From assembly GCF_004328645.1 (NCBI RefSeq), contig NZ_CP031395.1, forward strand, positions 459,501-523,500: 64,000 nt of DNA, in the 5' to 3' direction. Positions 18,013 through 26,576 of the stretch are shown here, piece by piece (positions within the stretch are counted from its first letter, which is position 1; each line of letters starts with the position of its first letter). Origin of the DNA: Hylemonella gracilis (GTDB lineage: Bacteria > Pseudomonadota > Gammaproteobacteria > Burkholderiales > Burkholderiaceae_C). The position numbers were made by a program, and so were the translations under genes. The notes under the pieces are model-generated. The model was not told the DNA's origin, ran no database searches, and saw only the letters and a program-made list of their open reading frames with translations.

Positions 18013-18426
18013 TTACCTTGCGTGCTCGGCCGCGACCGGGCGGGTCTCACCCGTGTCGATCAGCGTGCGAGTGGCATGCACCGAGGCATAGATCCAGAGG
18101 ATCTTCATGGGTTCGGTGTCCGACCTATTGCGGAAGCGATGCGGCACATTGGGCGGAATGAAGGTCGTGTCCAGCGGCTGCAGCTCGTGCACCTCGCCAT
18201 CGATGTCCAGGTAGGCGTGACCGCTGAGCAGCATCACGCTTTCCTCGCAGTTATGACTGTGGAAGGGAATGGCGGTACCAGGCGCGAACTCGGTGATGCC
18301 GTTGATGAAGGTGGTGGCACCAATCGACGGCAGCACCAGCGGTGTGGTCCGCGCGCCACCTCCGCGGTCGTGGCTCTTGAGCTGATCGGGGCGCAGCACG
18401 GCGTGCTTGAGGGCGGTGGCGGTCAT
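18013..18426 (-). CDS. Cupin domain protein
   Basis: This 137-residue single-domain cupin carries the metal-binding motif 1 in PFHSHNCEESVMLLSGHAYL and motif 2 in TFIPPNVPHRFRN. It has a good RBS (AGGAG) before the ATG at 18426. Such proteins bind or isomerise small carboxylates or regulate neighbouring catabolic genes. It follows the aldehyde dehydrogenase and Ldh genes in the same direction, 57 bases after the ALDH stop, and is probably the last gene of that operon. Confidence 0.88.
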   Translation of the reverse strand: MTATALKHAVLRPDQLKSHDRGGGARTTPLVLPSIGATTFINGITEFAPGTAIPFHSHNCEESVMLLSGHAYLDIDGEVHELQPLDTTFIPPNVPHRFRNRSDTEPMKILWIYASVHATRTLIDTGETRPVAAEHAR

Positions 18427-18483
18427 CGTGGTGTCTCCTTCGGGCGACGGCCCGGACTTTGGATCGCTCAGGGCAAGAGTCTC

Positions 18484-19857
18484 TCAGACGCGCGCGGGGC
18501 CAGTCCACACGGTCTTGATGTTGGTGAATTCGTGCAGGCCCAGCGCGCCCAGTTCGCGTCCGTAGCCCGATTCTTTGACGCCGCCGAAGGGCAGGCGCGG
18601 GTCGGACGCGACCAGGCCGTTGACGAAGACGGCACCCGCCTCAATCTCGCGGCTCAGGCGCCTTGCACGGTCCAGGTCGGTGGTCCAGAGCGCGGCCCCC
18701 AGACCGAACGGCGTGCCATTGGCCACGCGCACGGCCTCGTCGGCATCGGCCACCCGCAGAAGGGTGGCGGCCGGTCCGAACGTTTCCTCGCGCGCGGCGG
18801 TCATGTCGGGACTGACCTGGTCCAGCACGGTCGGCTGGTAGAAAGCCCCCGGACCGTCAACAGGACGGCCGCCCATCAGCAGGCGTGCGCCCTCCTTCAC
18901 CGTGGCCAACACCTGCGCATGCAATTCGTCACGCAGGCTGCGCTTGGCCATGGCACCCTGGGTGATGCCGGCGACCATCGGGTCGCCCACCACCAGTTGG
19001 CGGGTGAGTTCGCAAAAGGCCTCCGTGAAGCGAGAGGCAACGGCTTGCTCGACGATGAAACGCTTGGCGGCGATGCAGCTCTGACCCGTGTTCTGGAACC
19101 GCGCCTTGACCGCGACCTTGGCTGCCGCCTCGACATCGGCGTCGGCCAGCACGATGAACGGGTCCGAGCCGCCCAGTTCGAGCACCTGTTTCTTGAGCGC
19201 CTGCCCGGCCTGGGCCGCGATGCTGCGGCCGGCCGGCGTGGAGCCGGTGAAGGTGACGGCGGCGATGCGGGGGTCCTGGATCAGGCCGGCGACTTCGCCC
19301 GCGCCCACCAGCAAAGCAACGAACAGGCCCTCGGGCGCGCCAGCCCGGCGGAACACGTCTTCCAGGGCCAGGGCGCACTGCGGCACGTTGCTGGCGTGCT
19401 TGAGCACCAGGCCGTTGCCAGCAGCCAGCACGGGCGCGGCGGCGCGCATGACTTGCCAATACGGGTAGTTCCAGGGCATGACGGCCAGCACCACGCCCAG
19501 CGGGTCGTAGACCAGACGGCTGTCACTGGCGCCGCTGGGCACCACCTGGTCTTGCAGGAAGCCGGGGGCAGCGTCCGCGTAAAACTCGAAGTTCCAGGCG
19601 CATTTCTCCACCTCGGCTTGCGCTTCGGCCAGGGGTTTGCCCATCTCCAGCGTGGCCAGGGGCGCGAGCTCGTCCCTGGCTTCGCGCAGGACACGCGCCA
19701 CGCGGCGCAGCAAAGCCAAGCGCTCGGCCAGCGGTGTACGGGCCCAGGTCTTTTGCGCGCGCGCGGCCTGTGCCAGCCGCTGCGCCACCTGCTCGCCGCT
19801 GTGCGGCGTGTACCGGGCCAGCACGGCGTCGGTGGCGGGGTTCAGGGAAGTGATCAT
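18484..19857 (-). CDS. NAD(P)-dependent succinate-semialdehyde dehydrogenase-like aldehyde dehydrogenase
   Basis: This 457-residue protein has the ALDH fold. The general base is E227 in VLELGGSDPF and the catalytic cysteine is C261 in NTGQSCIAAKR. VMPWNYPYWQV and FGGVKESGYGREL are the usual flanking motifs. Length and motif spacing fit the GabD/Sad (succinate-semialdehyde) group. Its start overlaps the upstream Ldh-family stop (ATGA). The order Bug receptor, Ldh-type dehydrogenase, ALDH and cupin suggests oxidation of a hydroxy acid and then an aldehyde; the substrate is unknown. Confidence 0.9.
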   Translation of the reverse strand: MITSLNPATDAVLARYTPHSGEQVAQRLAQAARAQKTWARTPLAERLALLRRVARVLREARDELAPLATLEMGKPLAEAQAEVEKCAWNFEFYADAAPGFLQDQVVPSGASDSRLVYDPLGVVLAVMPWNYPYWQVMRAAAPVLAAGNGLVLKHASNVPQCALALEDVFRRAGAPEGLFVALLVGAGEVAGLIQDPRIAAVTFTGSTPAGRSIAAQAGQALKKQVLELGGSDPFIVLADADVEAAAKVAVKARFQNTGQSCIAAKRFIVEQAVASRFTEAFCELTRQLVVGDPMVAGITQGAMAKRSLRDELHAQVLATVKEGARLLMGGRPVDGPGAFYQPTVLDQVSPDMTAAREETFGPAATLLRVADADEAVRVANGTPFGLGAALWTTDLDRARRLSREIEAGAVFVNGLVASDPRLPFGGVKESGYGRELGALGLHEFTNIKTVWTGPARV

Positions 19858-20921
19858 GCCGAAGCCTTGCCCATCAGGGGGGCGATGCCGAGCTCGGTCG
19901 CCAGGACCTGCAGATCGGCCATCAGACCGTTGGCGATGGGAATGCCGGCCTCGCGGTAACGGGCACGTTTCTCATGGCTCTGCTCGCCCGGCAGCCAGAT
20001 GCGCTCCACGCCCGGCAGGCGCTGGCTGCCACGGATGTCGCGCACCAGGTGGTCCACCGCGTGCTTGAAATCGGCCGGGTCGCCGAAGGCCGAGAGGTCG
20101 ATGACCAGGATGGCCTGGCCGGTGTTGGTGACGGTCTTGAAATCGGCGTTGAAGTCGATCACGTCACGGCCCATGGCCGCGCCGCCCAGGGTGCCGGCCA
20201 GCAGGCCGACCATGAGCGCCAGCCCATAGCCCTTGTGTTCGCCAATCGGCAGCAGAAAGCCCTCGTTGGCGCGCTGGGGATCGAGCAGGGGCTTGCCCTC
20301 GCGGTCGATCATCCAGCCCACCGGCATCTGCTCCCCACGCTTGGCCTTGGCCTTGACCTTGCCGTAGGCCGCCACCGTGGTGGCCATGTCCAGCACCACG
20401 GGCGGCTCTTCGTCGGCGGGGATGCCGGCCGCGATCGGGTTGGTCGACAGCAGCATGTCCATGCCACCCCAGGGCGGCAGGTGATTGGCATTGCCCACCG
20501 CGAAGTACAGGCCCAGCATGTCGTGCTCCAGCGGGCGCCGGGCATACAACGAAGCCGGGCCGGCATGGTTGCTGTAGCGCGTGCCGACCCAGGCCACCCC
20601 GGTGTTGCGCGCCTTCTCGATGGCGATGTCCACCGCGCGCGAGACCACCAGGTGGCCCATGCCATTGTCACCGTCCACCACCGCCATGCCTGCGCGCTCC
20701 CGCACGATGCGGATGTCGGGGTGCTTGTTGATGCCCCCGGCCTGAATGCGCTTGATGTACTGCGGCAGGCGGATCACGCCATGCCCGTCCGAGCCCTGCA
20801 GATCGGCCTCCGCCATCAGGCGGGCGACCTGGGTCGCGTCCGCCTCGGGCAGCCCCTGGTTGACGAAGGCCGACTGGATGAAACGCTGGAGTGAAGCTTG
20901 GGAGACGAGGGTGGAACTCAT
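19854..20921 (-). CDS. Ldh family oxidoreductase (malate/L-lactate/ureidoglycolate dehydrogenase type)
   Basis: This 355-residue protein belongs to the NAD(P)-dependent malate/L-lactate dehydrogenase family (not the classical Rossmann LDH). Characteristic stretches are EADLQGSDGHGVIRLPQYI near the N-terminus, with the catalytic histidine, then AWVGTRYSNHAGPAS, and PVVLDMATTVAAYGKVKAK in the centre. The family oxidises 2-hydroxyacids such as ureidoglycolate, sulfolactate or malate. It lies downstream of a Bug receptor, separated by a terminator-like hairpin, and its stop overlaps the ALDH start. Confidence 0.92.
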   Translation of the reverse strand: MSSTLVSQASLQRFIQSAFVNQGLPEADATQVARLMAEADLQGSDGHGVIRLPQYIKRIQAGGINKHPDIRIVRERAGMAVVDGDNGMGHLVVSRAVDIAIEKARNTGVAWVGTRYSNHAGPASLYARRPLEHDMLGLYFAVGNANHLPPWGGMDMLLSTNPIAAGIPADEEPPVVLDMATTVAAYGKVKAKAKRGEQMPVGWMIDREGKPLLDPQRANEGFLLPIGEHKGYGLALMVGLLAGTLGGAAMGRDVIDFNADFKTVTNTGQAILVIDLSAFGDPADFKHAVDHLVRDIRGSQRLPGVERIWLPGEQSHEKRARYREAGIPIANGLMADLQVLATELGIAPLMGKASA

Positions 20922-20934
20922 GGAAACACGCGGT

Positions 20935-20960
20935 GAAAAACGCCCCGGAGAAACCGGGGC
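20935..20960 (-). terminator. Rho-independent terminator after the Bug receptor gene
   Basis: On the minus strand a GCCCCGG-tttct-CCGGGGC hairpin is followed by GTTTTTC, just downstream of the Bug gene that ends at 20982. It would separate, or attenuate, transcription into the Ldh-ALDH-cupin genes. Confidence 0.75.
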
Positions 20961-20981
20961 GCAAAGCTCAATCTCACAATC

Positions 20982-21947
20982 TCAATCGGCCGTGATCTTG
21001 TTGTCCTGGATCACCTTGCGATACAGCTCGAACTGCTTCTTGGTCGCGGCACCGAAGTCAGCGGCCGAGGTGCCCCGCGGCGTGACGCCGATGGCCGTCA
21101 GCTGCTTCTGCAGTTCCGGATCCGCCACGGCCTTGCGCACTTCGTCGTTGAGCCGCTTGATGATGGGCGCGGGCGTGCCGGCGGGCGCCACCATGGCGAA
21201 CCAGGAGTTGAAGGTGAAACCCGGCATGCCACTTTCCTGGAATGTCGGCACGCTCGGGTACTGGGGCATGCGCTCCGGCGTCGACACGGCCAGCAGGCGT
21301 AGCTTGCCGGCCTGGATCAGCGAGGTCACGGTGCCCAGGCCCTGCATGGACGCATCTACCTCGCCCGCGGCCACGCCAACCGCGGCGGGCGTCGCGCCCT
21401 TGTAGGGGATGTGCACCAGGTCCAGATTGGCGCGGCCGGCAACGAGCGCCATGGCGATGTGCTGCGGGCTGCCGTTGCCACCCGAGCCGTAGTTGAGCTT
21501 GCCGGGCGCCGCCTTGGCGGCGGCCAGGAAATCCGACAGGGTGCGGTACGGTGAATCGGCCTTGACCACCAGGCCCCATTCGATCGTGCCCACCAGGGAC
21601 ACCGGCGCGAAGTCGGTCAGGGCGTTCCAGGGTGTCTTCGGGTTCAGGTTGGGCACCATGGTCAGGATGCTGTCATTGAAGCCACCGATGGTGTAGCCGT
21701 CGGGCGTGGAACGCGCGACACGGTCGGCACCGACCAGGCCGGAAGAGCCCGGCAGGTTCTCAATCACCACACCCTGCCCCATGGAGTCGCTCATCTTCTG
21801 CGCGACTAGGCGCGCGGCGTTGTCCACCGCGCTGCCCGTGGCCAGCGGGATGATCATCTTGATCGGCTTGTTCGGATAGTTCTGGGCCATGCCGACGAGC
21901 GGCAGCGCGAGCAGAGCGGTCAACAACAGGCGATTCAGTTTTTTCAT
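20982..21947 (-). CDS. Bug family tripartite tricarboxylate transporter substrate-binding protein
   Basis: This 321-residue protein begins MKKLNRLLLTALLALPLVG, a Sec signal peptide cleaved near GMAQ, unlike the Tat-type leader of the other Bug protein in this window. The mature part starts YPNKPIKMIIPLATGSAVD and keeps the Bug binding loop and a conserved SRPDGYTIGG-like segment (STPDGYTIGGFND). It is a periplasmic binder for a carboxylate, probably feeding the Ldh and ALDH enzymes encoded downstream. A LysR gene diverges from it at 22094, 146 bases away. Confidence 0.93.
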   Translation of the reverse strand: MKKLNRLLLTALLALPLVGMAQNYPNKPIKMIIPLATGSAVDNAARLVAQKMSDSMGQGVVIENLPGSSGLVGADRVARSTPDGYTIGGFNDSILTMVPNLNPKTPWNALTDFAPVSLVGTIEWGLVVKADSPYRTLSDFLAAAKAAPGKLNYGSGGNGSPQHIAMALVAGRANLDLVHIPYKGATPAAVGVAAGEVDASMQGLGTVTSLIQAGKLRLLAVSTPERMPQYPSVPTFQESGMPGFTFNSWFAMVAPAGTPAPIIKRLNDEVRKAVADPELQKQLTAIGVTPRGTSAADFGAATKKQFELYRKVIQDNKITAD

Positions 21948-22093
21948 AAGTTCCCTAACGACGTCCTTGAAAATGGAAGCGTTTGCATGGTGTCTTGAGG
22001 CGACAGGTTTTGTCTAATGCTGAATTCGCCTCCCGCCATATCATTCAGCTATCGCTGTAACACCGGCGGCCCTCGATGTAACAACCGCCCCTC

Positions 22094-23062
22094 ATGAACC
22101 TCCGAACCCTGCGCTATTTCATCGCGATCGTTGACGCCGGCAGCCTGACGGCGGCGGCGGCGGCCATCCCGATCGCGCAGCCGGCGTTGACGCGTCAGCT
22201 GCGGGATCTGGAGCAGGAAATGGGCACGCAGCTGTTGCAGCGTCTGCCGCGCGGCGTGCGGCCGACCCCGGCGGGGGTGACTTTTTATGAATCCGCGCAG
22301 CGCATGCTGGCCGAGGCCACGCGGCTGGGCCAGCAGCTGGCCCATCACCGGCAGCGGGACAAGGCCACCATCGTGCTCGGCACGTCGCCCACGCTGGCGC
22401 AGCTGCTGCTGCCGGGGCTGTTCGAGACCTGCGTTCAGTCACTCGAGGAAGTGGAGCTGCGGTGCCGCGAAGCTTTCACCCCCACGCTGCTCGACCTGCT
22501 GACGCGCGGCATGATCGACATGGCCATCGTCACCAACCCGGAGCCTGGACGTGCGCTGTCGCTGCAGCCCTTGCTGGGGGAGCCGTTCGCGCTGGTCTCC
22601 CACACGCAGATGCGCGTCGGCCCCATCGTGTCGGTGGCTCAGCTCACGCGCATCCCCCTGCTGATGACCAGCCTGCACCGCGGCATCTTGGACCGCCAAT
22701 TGGTCCGGGTCGGCCGGTCCTTGCCCGTGCATGCGGAGATCGATTCGATCGACACCATCCGCGAACTGGTCGCGCGGGGCCGTTGGGCGACCATCATGCC
22801 GGTGTCGGTCTTCAAGGGAACGCCGCAGCACCCCCGGCACCCGCAGATCGTGATGTCCGAAATCTCAGGCGTGCAGCTCAACCGCATGCTGGTGCTGGCG
22901 ACGCGCGCGGAACCGCGTCCGCGTCCGGCGCTGGCCTTGGTGCAGGAGTTCGTGATCGCCGAGTTCTCGCGCCTGGAGCGGCAAGGCGTATTCAGTTTCG
23001 CGGAGGGTGACGGCGCCAGTGGGGAGCAGGCAGAACCGGCGGGCGCAATCCGGCGCGCTTAG
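22094..23062 (+). CDS. LysR family transcriptional regulator
   Basis: This 322-residue protein begins MNLRTLRYFIAIVDAGSLT with HTH AAAAIPIAQPALTRQLRDLE. The effector domain is complete and there is a short, charged C-terminal tail. It is divergent from the Bug receptor gene at 20982-21947. Given the Ldh-ALDH-cupin genes behind that receptor, it is the likely regulator of the whole group. The inducer is unknown. Confidence 0.92.
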   Translation: MNLRTLRYFIAIVDAGSLTAAAAAIPIAQPALTRQLRDLEQEMGTQLLQRLPRGVRPTPAGVTFYESAQRMLAEATRLGQQLAHHRQRDKATIVLGTSPTLAQLLLPGLFETCVQSLEEVELRCREAFTPTLLDLLTRGMIDMAIVTNPEPGRALSLQPLLGEPFALVSHTQMRVGPIVSVAQLTRIPLLMTSLHRGILDRQLVRVGRSLPVHAEIDSIDTIRELVARGRWATIMPVSVFKGTPQHPRHPQIVMSEISGVQLNRMLVLATRAEPRPRPALALVQEFVIAEFSRLERQGVFSFAEGDGASGEQAEPAGAIRRA

Positions 23063-23133
23063 CCGAGGATGCCGCGAGAGCGCGGGGCCAGCGGATCATG
23101 GCGAGGCCTCGGCTCGGGAGCCTCGGGAACATC

Positions 23134-23209
23134 TGGTGCGGCTGGCGGGGATCGAACCCACGACCCTTGGCTTCGGAGGCCAATACTCTATCCACTGAGC
23201 TACAGCCGC
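23134..23209 (-). tRNA. tRNA-Arg (anticodon CCG)
   Basis: The minus strand starts GCGGCTGTAGCTCAG at 23209 and ends with an encoded CCA at 23134-23136. The acceptor stem pairs GCGGCTG with CAGCCGC. The anticodon loop CTCCGAA, between the stems TTGGC and GCCAA, gives anticodon CCG for codon CGG. The T-loop GGTTCGATCC is intact. No integrase or att duplication was seen next to it. Confidence 0.97.
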
Positions 23210-23334
23210 ATTGCGTGTGCAGCCCGCGATTGTAGGCGTTTTCGCCGGCCTCGAGGCCCGGCAGCGGACAGGCCAAAGCTATAATCCGGCCCGATTGCAA
23301 GTCATCCATTCCCAGGAATTCCAAGGATCAAGAC

Positions 23335-23844
23335 ATGAGCGCACAACAACACGAAGAAGCCCACACGGGCCCGATCAAGACGCCCAAGCAGGTGATGTGG
23401 GTGTCCATGGCCGCCTTCGTGCTTCCGGTTTTCATCATCATTGGCTTGGTGTTCTTCGTGGTGTCCGACAAGAAGCCGGCCGCCGGCACGACGAACATGG
23501 AAAAGTCCGTGGCCGAGCGCATCCAGAAGGTCGGCTCCGTCGAGATTCGTGACGCCAACCGCCCGCTTAAGAGCGGCGAAGCCGTCTATCAGGCCCAGTG
23601 CATCGCCTGCCACGGCGCGGGTCTCGCCGGCGCGCCCAAGTTCGGTGACCATGCCGCCTGGGCCGCCCGCATCAAGAACAGCTTTGACAGTCTCGTGAAC
23701 TCCGCCCTCAAGGGCAAAGGCGCCATGTCGCCCCAAGGCGGTGGCGAGCACAACGACACCGAGATCGCCCGGGCGGTGGCCTTCATGGCCAATGCCGGTG
23801 GCGGCAAATTCACGGAACCGGCCGCACCGGCCGCCGCGAAGTAA
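23335..23844 (+). CDS. Membrane-anchored class I cytochrome c (cytochrome c5-like)
   Basis: This 169-residue protein has one uncleaved membrane segment at about residues 21-43, then a periplasmic linker. It has a single haem c site, C89-I-A-C92-H93, and a probable distal methionine in KGKGAMSPQGG. The fold matches the c5/CccA-type electron carriers typical of Burkholderiales, probably feeding a terminal oxidase. The ATG at 23335 has AAGGA nearby. It is a single gene with a hairpin downstream. Confidence 0.92.
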   Translation: MSAQQHEEAHTGPIKTPKQVMWVSMAAFVLPVFIIIGLVFFVVSDKKPAAGTTNMEKSVAERIQKVGSVEIRDANRPLKSGEAVYQAQCIACHGAGLAGAPKFGDHAAWAARIKNSFDSLVNSALKGKGAMSPQGGGEHNDTEIARAVAFMANAGGGKFTEPAAPAAAK

Positions 23845-23881
23845 TTGGAGTTCCCGGGCCTTGTGGCCCGTTCCACCATCA

Positions 23882-23904
23882 AAAGCCGGTCATGCACCGG
23901 CTTT
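23882..23904 (+). terminator. Putative terminator after the cytochrome c gene
   Basis: AAAGCCGGT-catgc-ACCGGCTTT forms a nine-base-pair hairpin 38 bases after the cytochrome stop. The stem ends in T residues and is followed by a moderately T-rich stretch, so termination is likely but not classical. Confidence 0.6.
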
Positions 23905-23988
23905 GTCGTTTCGGCTTTGCCATTTGTGGGCGGCCCCATCGTGAGCTGCCGAGGACCAGTCCACCATGCCCAACCCCCCGGAAGAACG

Positions 23989-24480
23989 ATGACCCCAAGC
24001 CACCGGGACTACGCCGTGCTCTTCGTCTGCACCGGCAACATCTGCCGCAGCCCCACCGCACATGGCGTATTCCTGAAACAGGTGCAGCAAGCCGGTTTGC
24101 AGCGGCGCGTGCGGGTGGATTCGGCCGGCACCCACGGCTACCACATGGGCGATCCGCCCGACGCACGCAGCCAGCACCACGCGACGCTGCGCGGTTATGA
24201 CTTGTCTGACCTGCGCGCACGCCGGATCGAGGAAGACGACTTCACACGGCATGACCTGATCCTGGCCATGGATCAGGGTCATCTGGCACTGCTCACCCAG
24301 CGTTGCCCGCCCGAGCTGCGCCACAAGCTGCAAGCCTTCACGCGATGGTGCCAGCGGCACTCAGCGGCAGAGGTGCCGGACCCCTATTACGGCGAAGCGC
24401 GAGGTTTTGAGCAGGTGCTGGACCTGGTCGAGGACGGCTGCGCCGGCCTGCTCGCGCATGTGCGCGAGCAATTGCGCTGA
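23989..24480 (+). CDS. Low-molecular-weight protein-tyrosine phosphatase
   Basis: The ATG at 23989 gives 163 residues. The active-site P-loop is C14-T-G-N-I-C-R20-S, the C(X)5R motif, at the N-terminus. The general acid aspartate is in VPDPYYGE near the C-terminus. The length is typical of LMW-PTPs. In bacteria these enzymes dephosphorylate tyrosine kinases or sugar-nucleotide enzymes of polysaccharide export, but no such genes are nearby. The upstream frame extends to 23845 without family similarity, so the internal ATG is preferred. Confidence 0.93.
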   Translation: MTPSHRDYAVLFVCTGNICRSPTAHGVFLKQVQQAGLQRRVRVDSAGTHGYHMGDPPDARSQHHATLRGYDLSDLRARRIEEDDFTRHDLILAMDQGHLALLTQRCPPELRHKLQAFTRWCQRHSAAEVPDPYYGEARGFEQVLDLVEDGCAGLLAHVREQLR

Positions 24481-24526
24481 CGCTGACGCAGACGCGAGCG
24501 CGCCCCGCCGGCACCGGCCCTGGCGA

Positions 24527-25819
24527 TCAGGGGTACAGACCGCGCAATTCGCGCGCTTCCAGCACCCGGGTACAGGCGATCACGAAGGCGGCCGTGCGCA
24601 AGGCCAGCTTGCGTTCCTGCCCCAGATCCCAAATCGCGCGGAAAGCATCGCTGAGCGCCCGGTCGAGGCGGGCGTTGATGTCGGCTTCGGTCCAGAAGAA
24701 AGACGATGCGTTCTGCACCCACTCGAAATAGCTCACGGTCACGCCACCCGCGTTGGCCAGCACGTCGGGCAGGACAAGCGTGCCACGCTCCAGCAGGATG
24801 TCCTCGGCCTGCGGGGTCGTGGGGCCGTTGGCACCTTCGACCACCAGCTTGGCACGGATGCGCCCGGCGTTGTCGGCCGTGATCTGGTTCTCCAGCGCGG
24901 CGGGCAGCATCACCTCGCACTCGACCTCCCAGAACTTGTCATTGCTGATGCGCTCGACACCGGGAAAATCCAGCAAGGTGCCCTGATGCGCGGCGATGAA
25001 CGCCGTGAGCGCGTGCGGATCGATGCCTGCAGGGTTGTAGATGCTGCCCGCCACGTCCTGGATGGCCACGATGCGCGCGCCGTTCTCCTGGAACACGCGC
25101 GCCGCCGCATTGCCCACGTTGCCGAAGCCTTGCACGGCCACGCGCGCGCCCTTCATCTCCATGCCCAGGCGTTGCATGGCTTCGCGCGCCACGACAAAGC
25201 AACCACGGCCCGTGGCATCGCGCCGCCCCAGACTGCCGCCCAGGGTGATGGGCTTGCCCGTCACCACGCCGGTGCTGGTAGCCCCGACGTTCATGGAATA
25301 GGTGTCCATCATCCAGGCCATGATGCGTTCGTTGGTGTTCACATCGGGCGCGGGGATGTCGCGCTCAGGGCCGATGATGAGGCCGATCTCGCTGGTGTAA
25401 CGACGCGTGAGGCGCTCCAGCTCGCTCATCGAAAGCTGTTTCGGATCGACACGGATGCCGCCCTTGGCGCCGCCGTAGGGCAGGTTGACGGCCGCGTTCT
25501 TCACGGTCATCCAGCCCGCCAGGGCCATGACCTCGGACAGGGTCACGCCGGGGTGGTAACGCACCCCGCCCTTGCCTGGCCCGCGCGAGACGTTGTGCTG
25601 CACGCGGTAGCCCTCAAAGTGCCGCACCGTGCCGTCGTCCATGTGGATGGGTACGTCGACGATCAGGGAACGCTTGGGACGGCGCAGGGTATCGGCCCAC
25701 ACGCTGAGCTTGCCCAAGTGGGGCAGCACGCGGTCGACCTGTTCGAGGAAGGTGGCCCAGGGCCCCAGATCGGCGGGGTTCAGGTAGGAGGGCAGGTTGG
25801 GATGGGTGGACAGACTCAT
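24527..25819 (-). CDS. Glu/Leu/Phe/Val dehydrogenase, probably glutamate dehydrogenase
   Basis: The ATG at 25819 ([19 protein letters not shown]) gives 430 residues; a longer frame upstream lacks family sequence. The catalytic lysine is in [11 protein letters not shown], after the substrate loop [11 protein letters not shown]. The NAD(P)-binding glycine motif is [17 protein letters not shown]. The length fits the catabolic NAD-type hexameric GDH family, which reversibly converts glutamate and 2-oxoglutarate. A strong hairpin lies in its leader (25841-25865). Confidence 0.93.
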   Translation of the reverse strand: MSLSTHPNLPSYLNPADLGPWATFLEQVDRVLPHLGKLSVWADTLRRPKRSLIVDVPIHMDDGTVRHFEGYRVQHNVSRGPGKGGVRYHPGVTLSEVMALAGWMTVKNAAVNLPYGGAKGGIRVDPKQLSMSELERLTRRYTSEIGLIIGPERDIPAPDVNTNERIMAWMMDTYSMNVGATSTGVVTGKPITLGGSLGRRDATGRGCFVVAREAMQRLGMEMKGARVAVQGFGNVGNAAARVFQENGARIVAIQDVAGSIYNPAGIDPHALTAFIAAHQGTLLDFPGVERISNDKFWEVECEVMLPAALENQITADNAGRIRAKLVVEGANGPTTPQAEDILLERGTLVLPDVLANAGGVTVSYFEWVQNASSFFWTEADINARLDRALSDAFRAIWDLGQERKLALRTAAFVIACTRVLEARELRGLYP

Positions 25820-25840
25820 GAGAGACTCCTGTGGATAGGG

Positions 25841-25865
25841 GCAAGCCACCCTCTTGGTGGCTTGC
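25841..25865. promoter_or_regulatory. Ten-base-pair stem in the glutamate dehydrogenase leader
   Basis: GCAAGCCACC-ctctt-GGTGGCTTGC is a perfect 10-bp stem with a 5-base loop, 22-46 bases upstream of the dehydrogenase start. It may be a leader structure, or part of a terminator for the upstream gene that ends at 25965. There is no strong T-run, so a simple terminator is less likely. Confidence 0.5.
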
Positions 25866-25964
25866 GGGCGTGATTGTGACGCCTGGGCCGGGTTCCAGAT
25901 GCCAGGACCTACGCCACCTTGGGCTTGGTGGGCTTTTGTCCGGCTTCGCTGCCTGTCACAAGAT

Positions 25965-26576
25965 TCATGCGGCCCCCGTATCGGGGGCCACGCCCTTCGT
26001 ATCCCCCGCGATGAACGCCGGACTGCGGACATAGCCGTAACGACCGGGCAGGTCCGCCGCATGCGCTGCTTCGGGCTGCCATTGCCCCGCTTCCACCAGA
26101 TCGGCGGCCAGATTCATGTCCTGGGTGTGCACCAGGCCGAAGCCCAGCGTCGTGAGCAAGTACAGCCGGCCCGCTTCATCCAGCAGGCAGTTCAGAAACG
26201 CGGCGGACACACCACTGTGTGAGCGCACGCTGGCGGTCGGCACCGCTCCGTCGTGTTGGACACCCATGCCATGCTCGCCATCCAGGCGCCAGATCCAGGG
26301 CGTGGTGTCGAGTTCCACGAACACCCGCTGTGGACCATTCTGGAAGTACCAGCAACCCCGGTCGTCGCAGGCGTAGTTGCGGTGAATGAATTCGATCAGC
26401 TTCTCGTGTTTCAGCAAGGACCCCCTGGACCCTGGCAAACCGCTGTCGAAAGCGCCTGCTGCCTGGGCCCGGTCGTCACGCATCCACCAGTTGCCGCGCG
26501 CATCCAGGCCGAGCCAGCCGTAGCAGTCAGGCACGTTGGGCCACTTGGCCATGGCTTGTCGGACGAGGTCATCCAC
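25965..26576 (-). CDS. Conserved-looking protein of unknown function (about 200 aa)
   Basis: This 203-residue soluble protein starts [31 protein letters not shown]. It contains a patch [21 protein letters not shown] near residue 80, with an acidic and aromatic surface. Its start lies eight bases inside the 3' end of the YheT-type hydrolase gene, so the two are coupled. I do not recognise a named family with certainty. Its position with a lipid or ester hydrolase suggests a housekeeping role rather than island cargo. Confidence 0.7.
   Translation of the reverse strand: MDDLVRQAMAKWPNVPDCYGWLGLDARGNWWMRDDRAQAAGAFDSGLPGSRGSLLKHEKLIEFIHRNYACDDRGCWYFQNGPQRVFVELDTTPWIWRLDGEHGMGVQHDGAVPTASVRSHSGVSAAFLNCLLDEAGRLYLLTTLGFGLVHTQDMNLAADLVEAGQWQPEAAHAADLPGRYGYVRSPAFIAGDTKGVAPDTGAA

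Noticed and set aside
17995..19959. 654-codon plus-strand frame over the cupin and aldehyde dehydrogenase genes
   Set aside because: It lies antisense to intact, motif-bearing genes and contains no recognisable domain.
23134..23335. tRNA-Arg as an integration site for an island
   Set aside because: The tRNA is intact, its neighbours are housekeeping genes and no repeated 3' fragment or integrase is seen.
24407..25873. 488-codon plus-strand frame over glutamate dehydrogenase
   Set aside because: Antisense to the dehydrogenase; no domain is visible.
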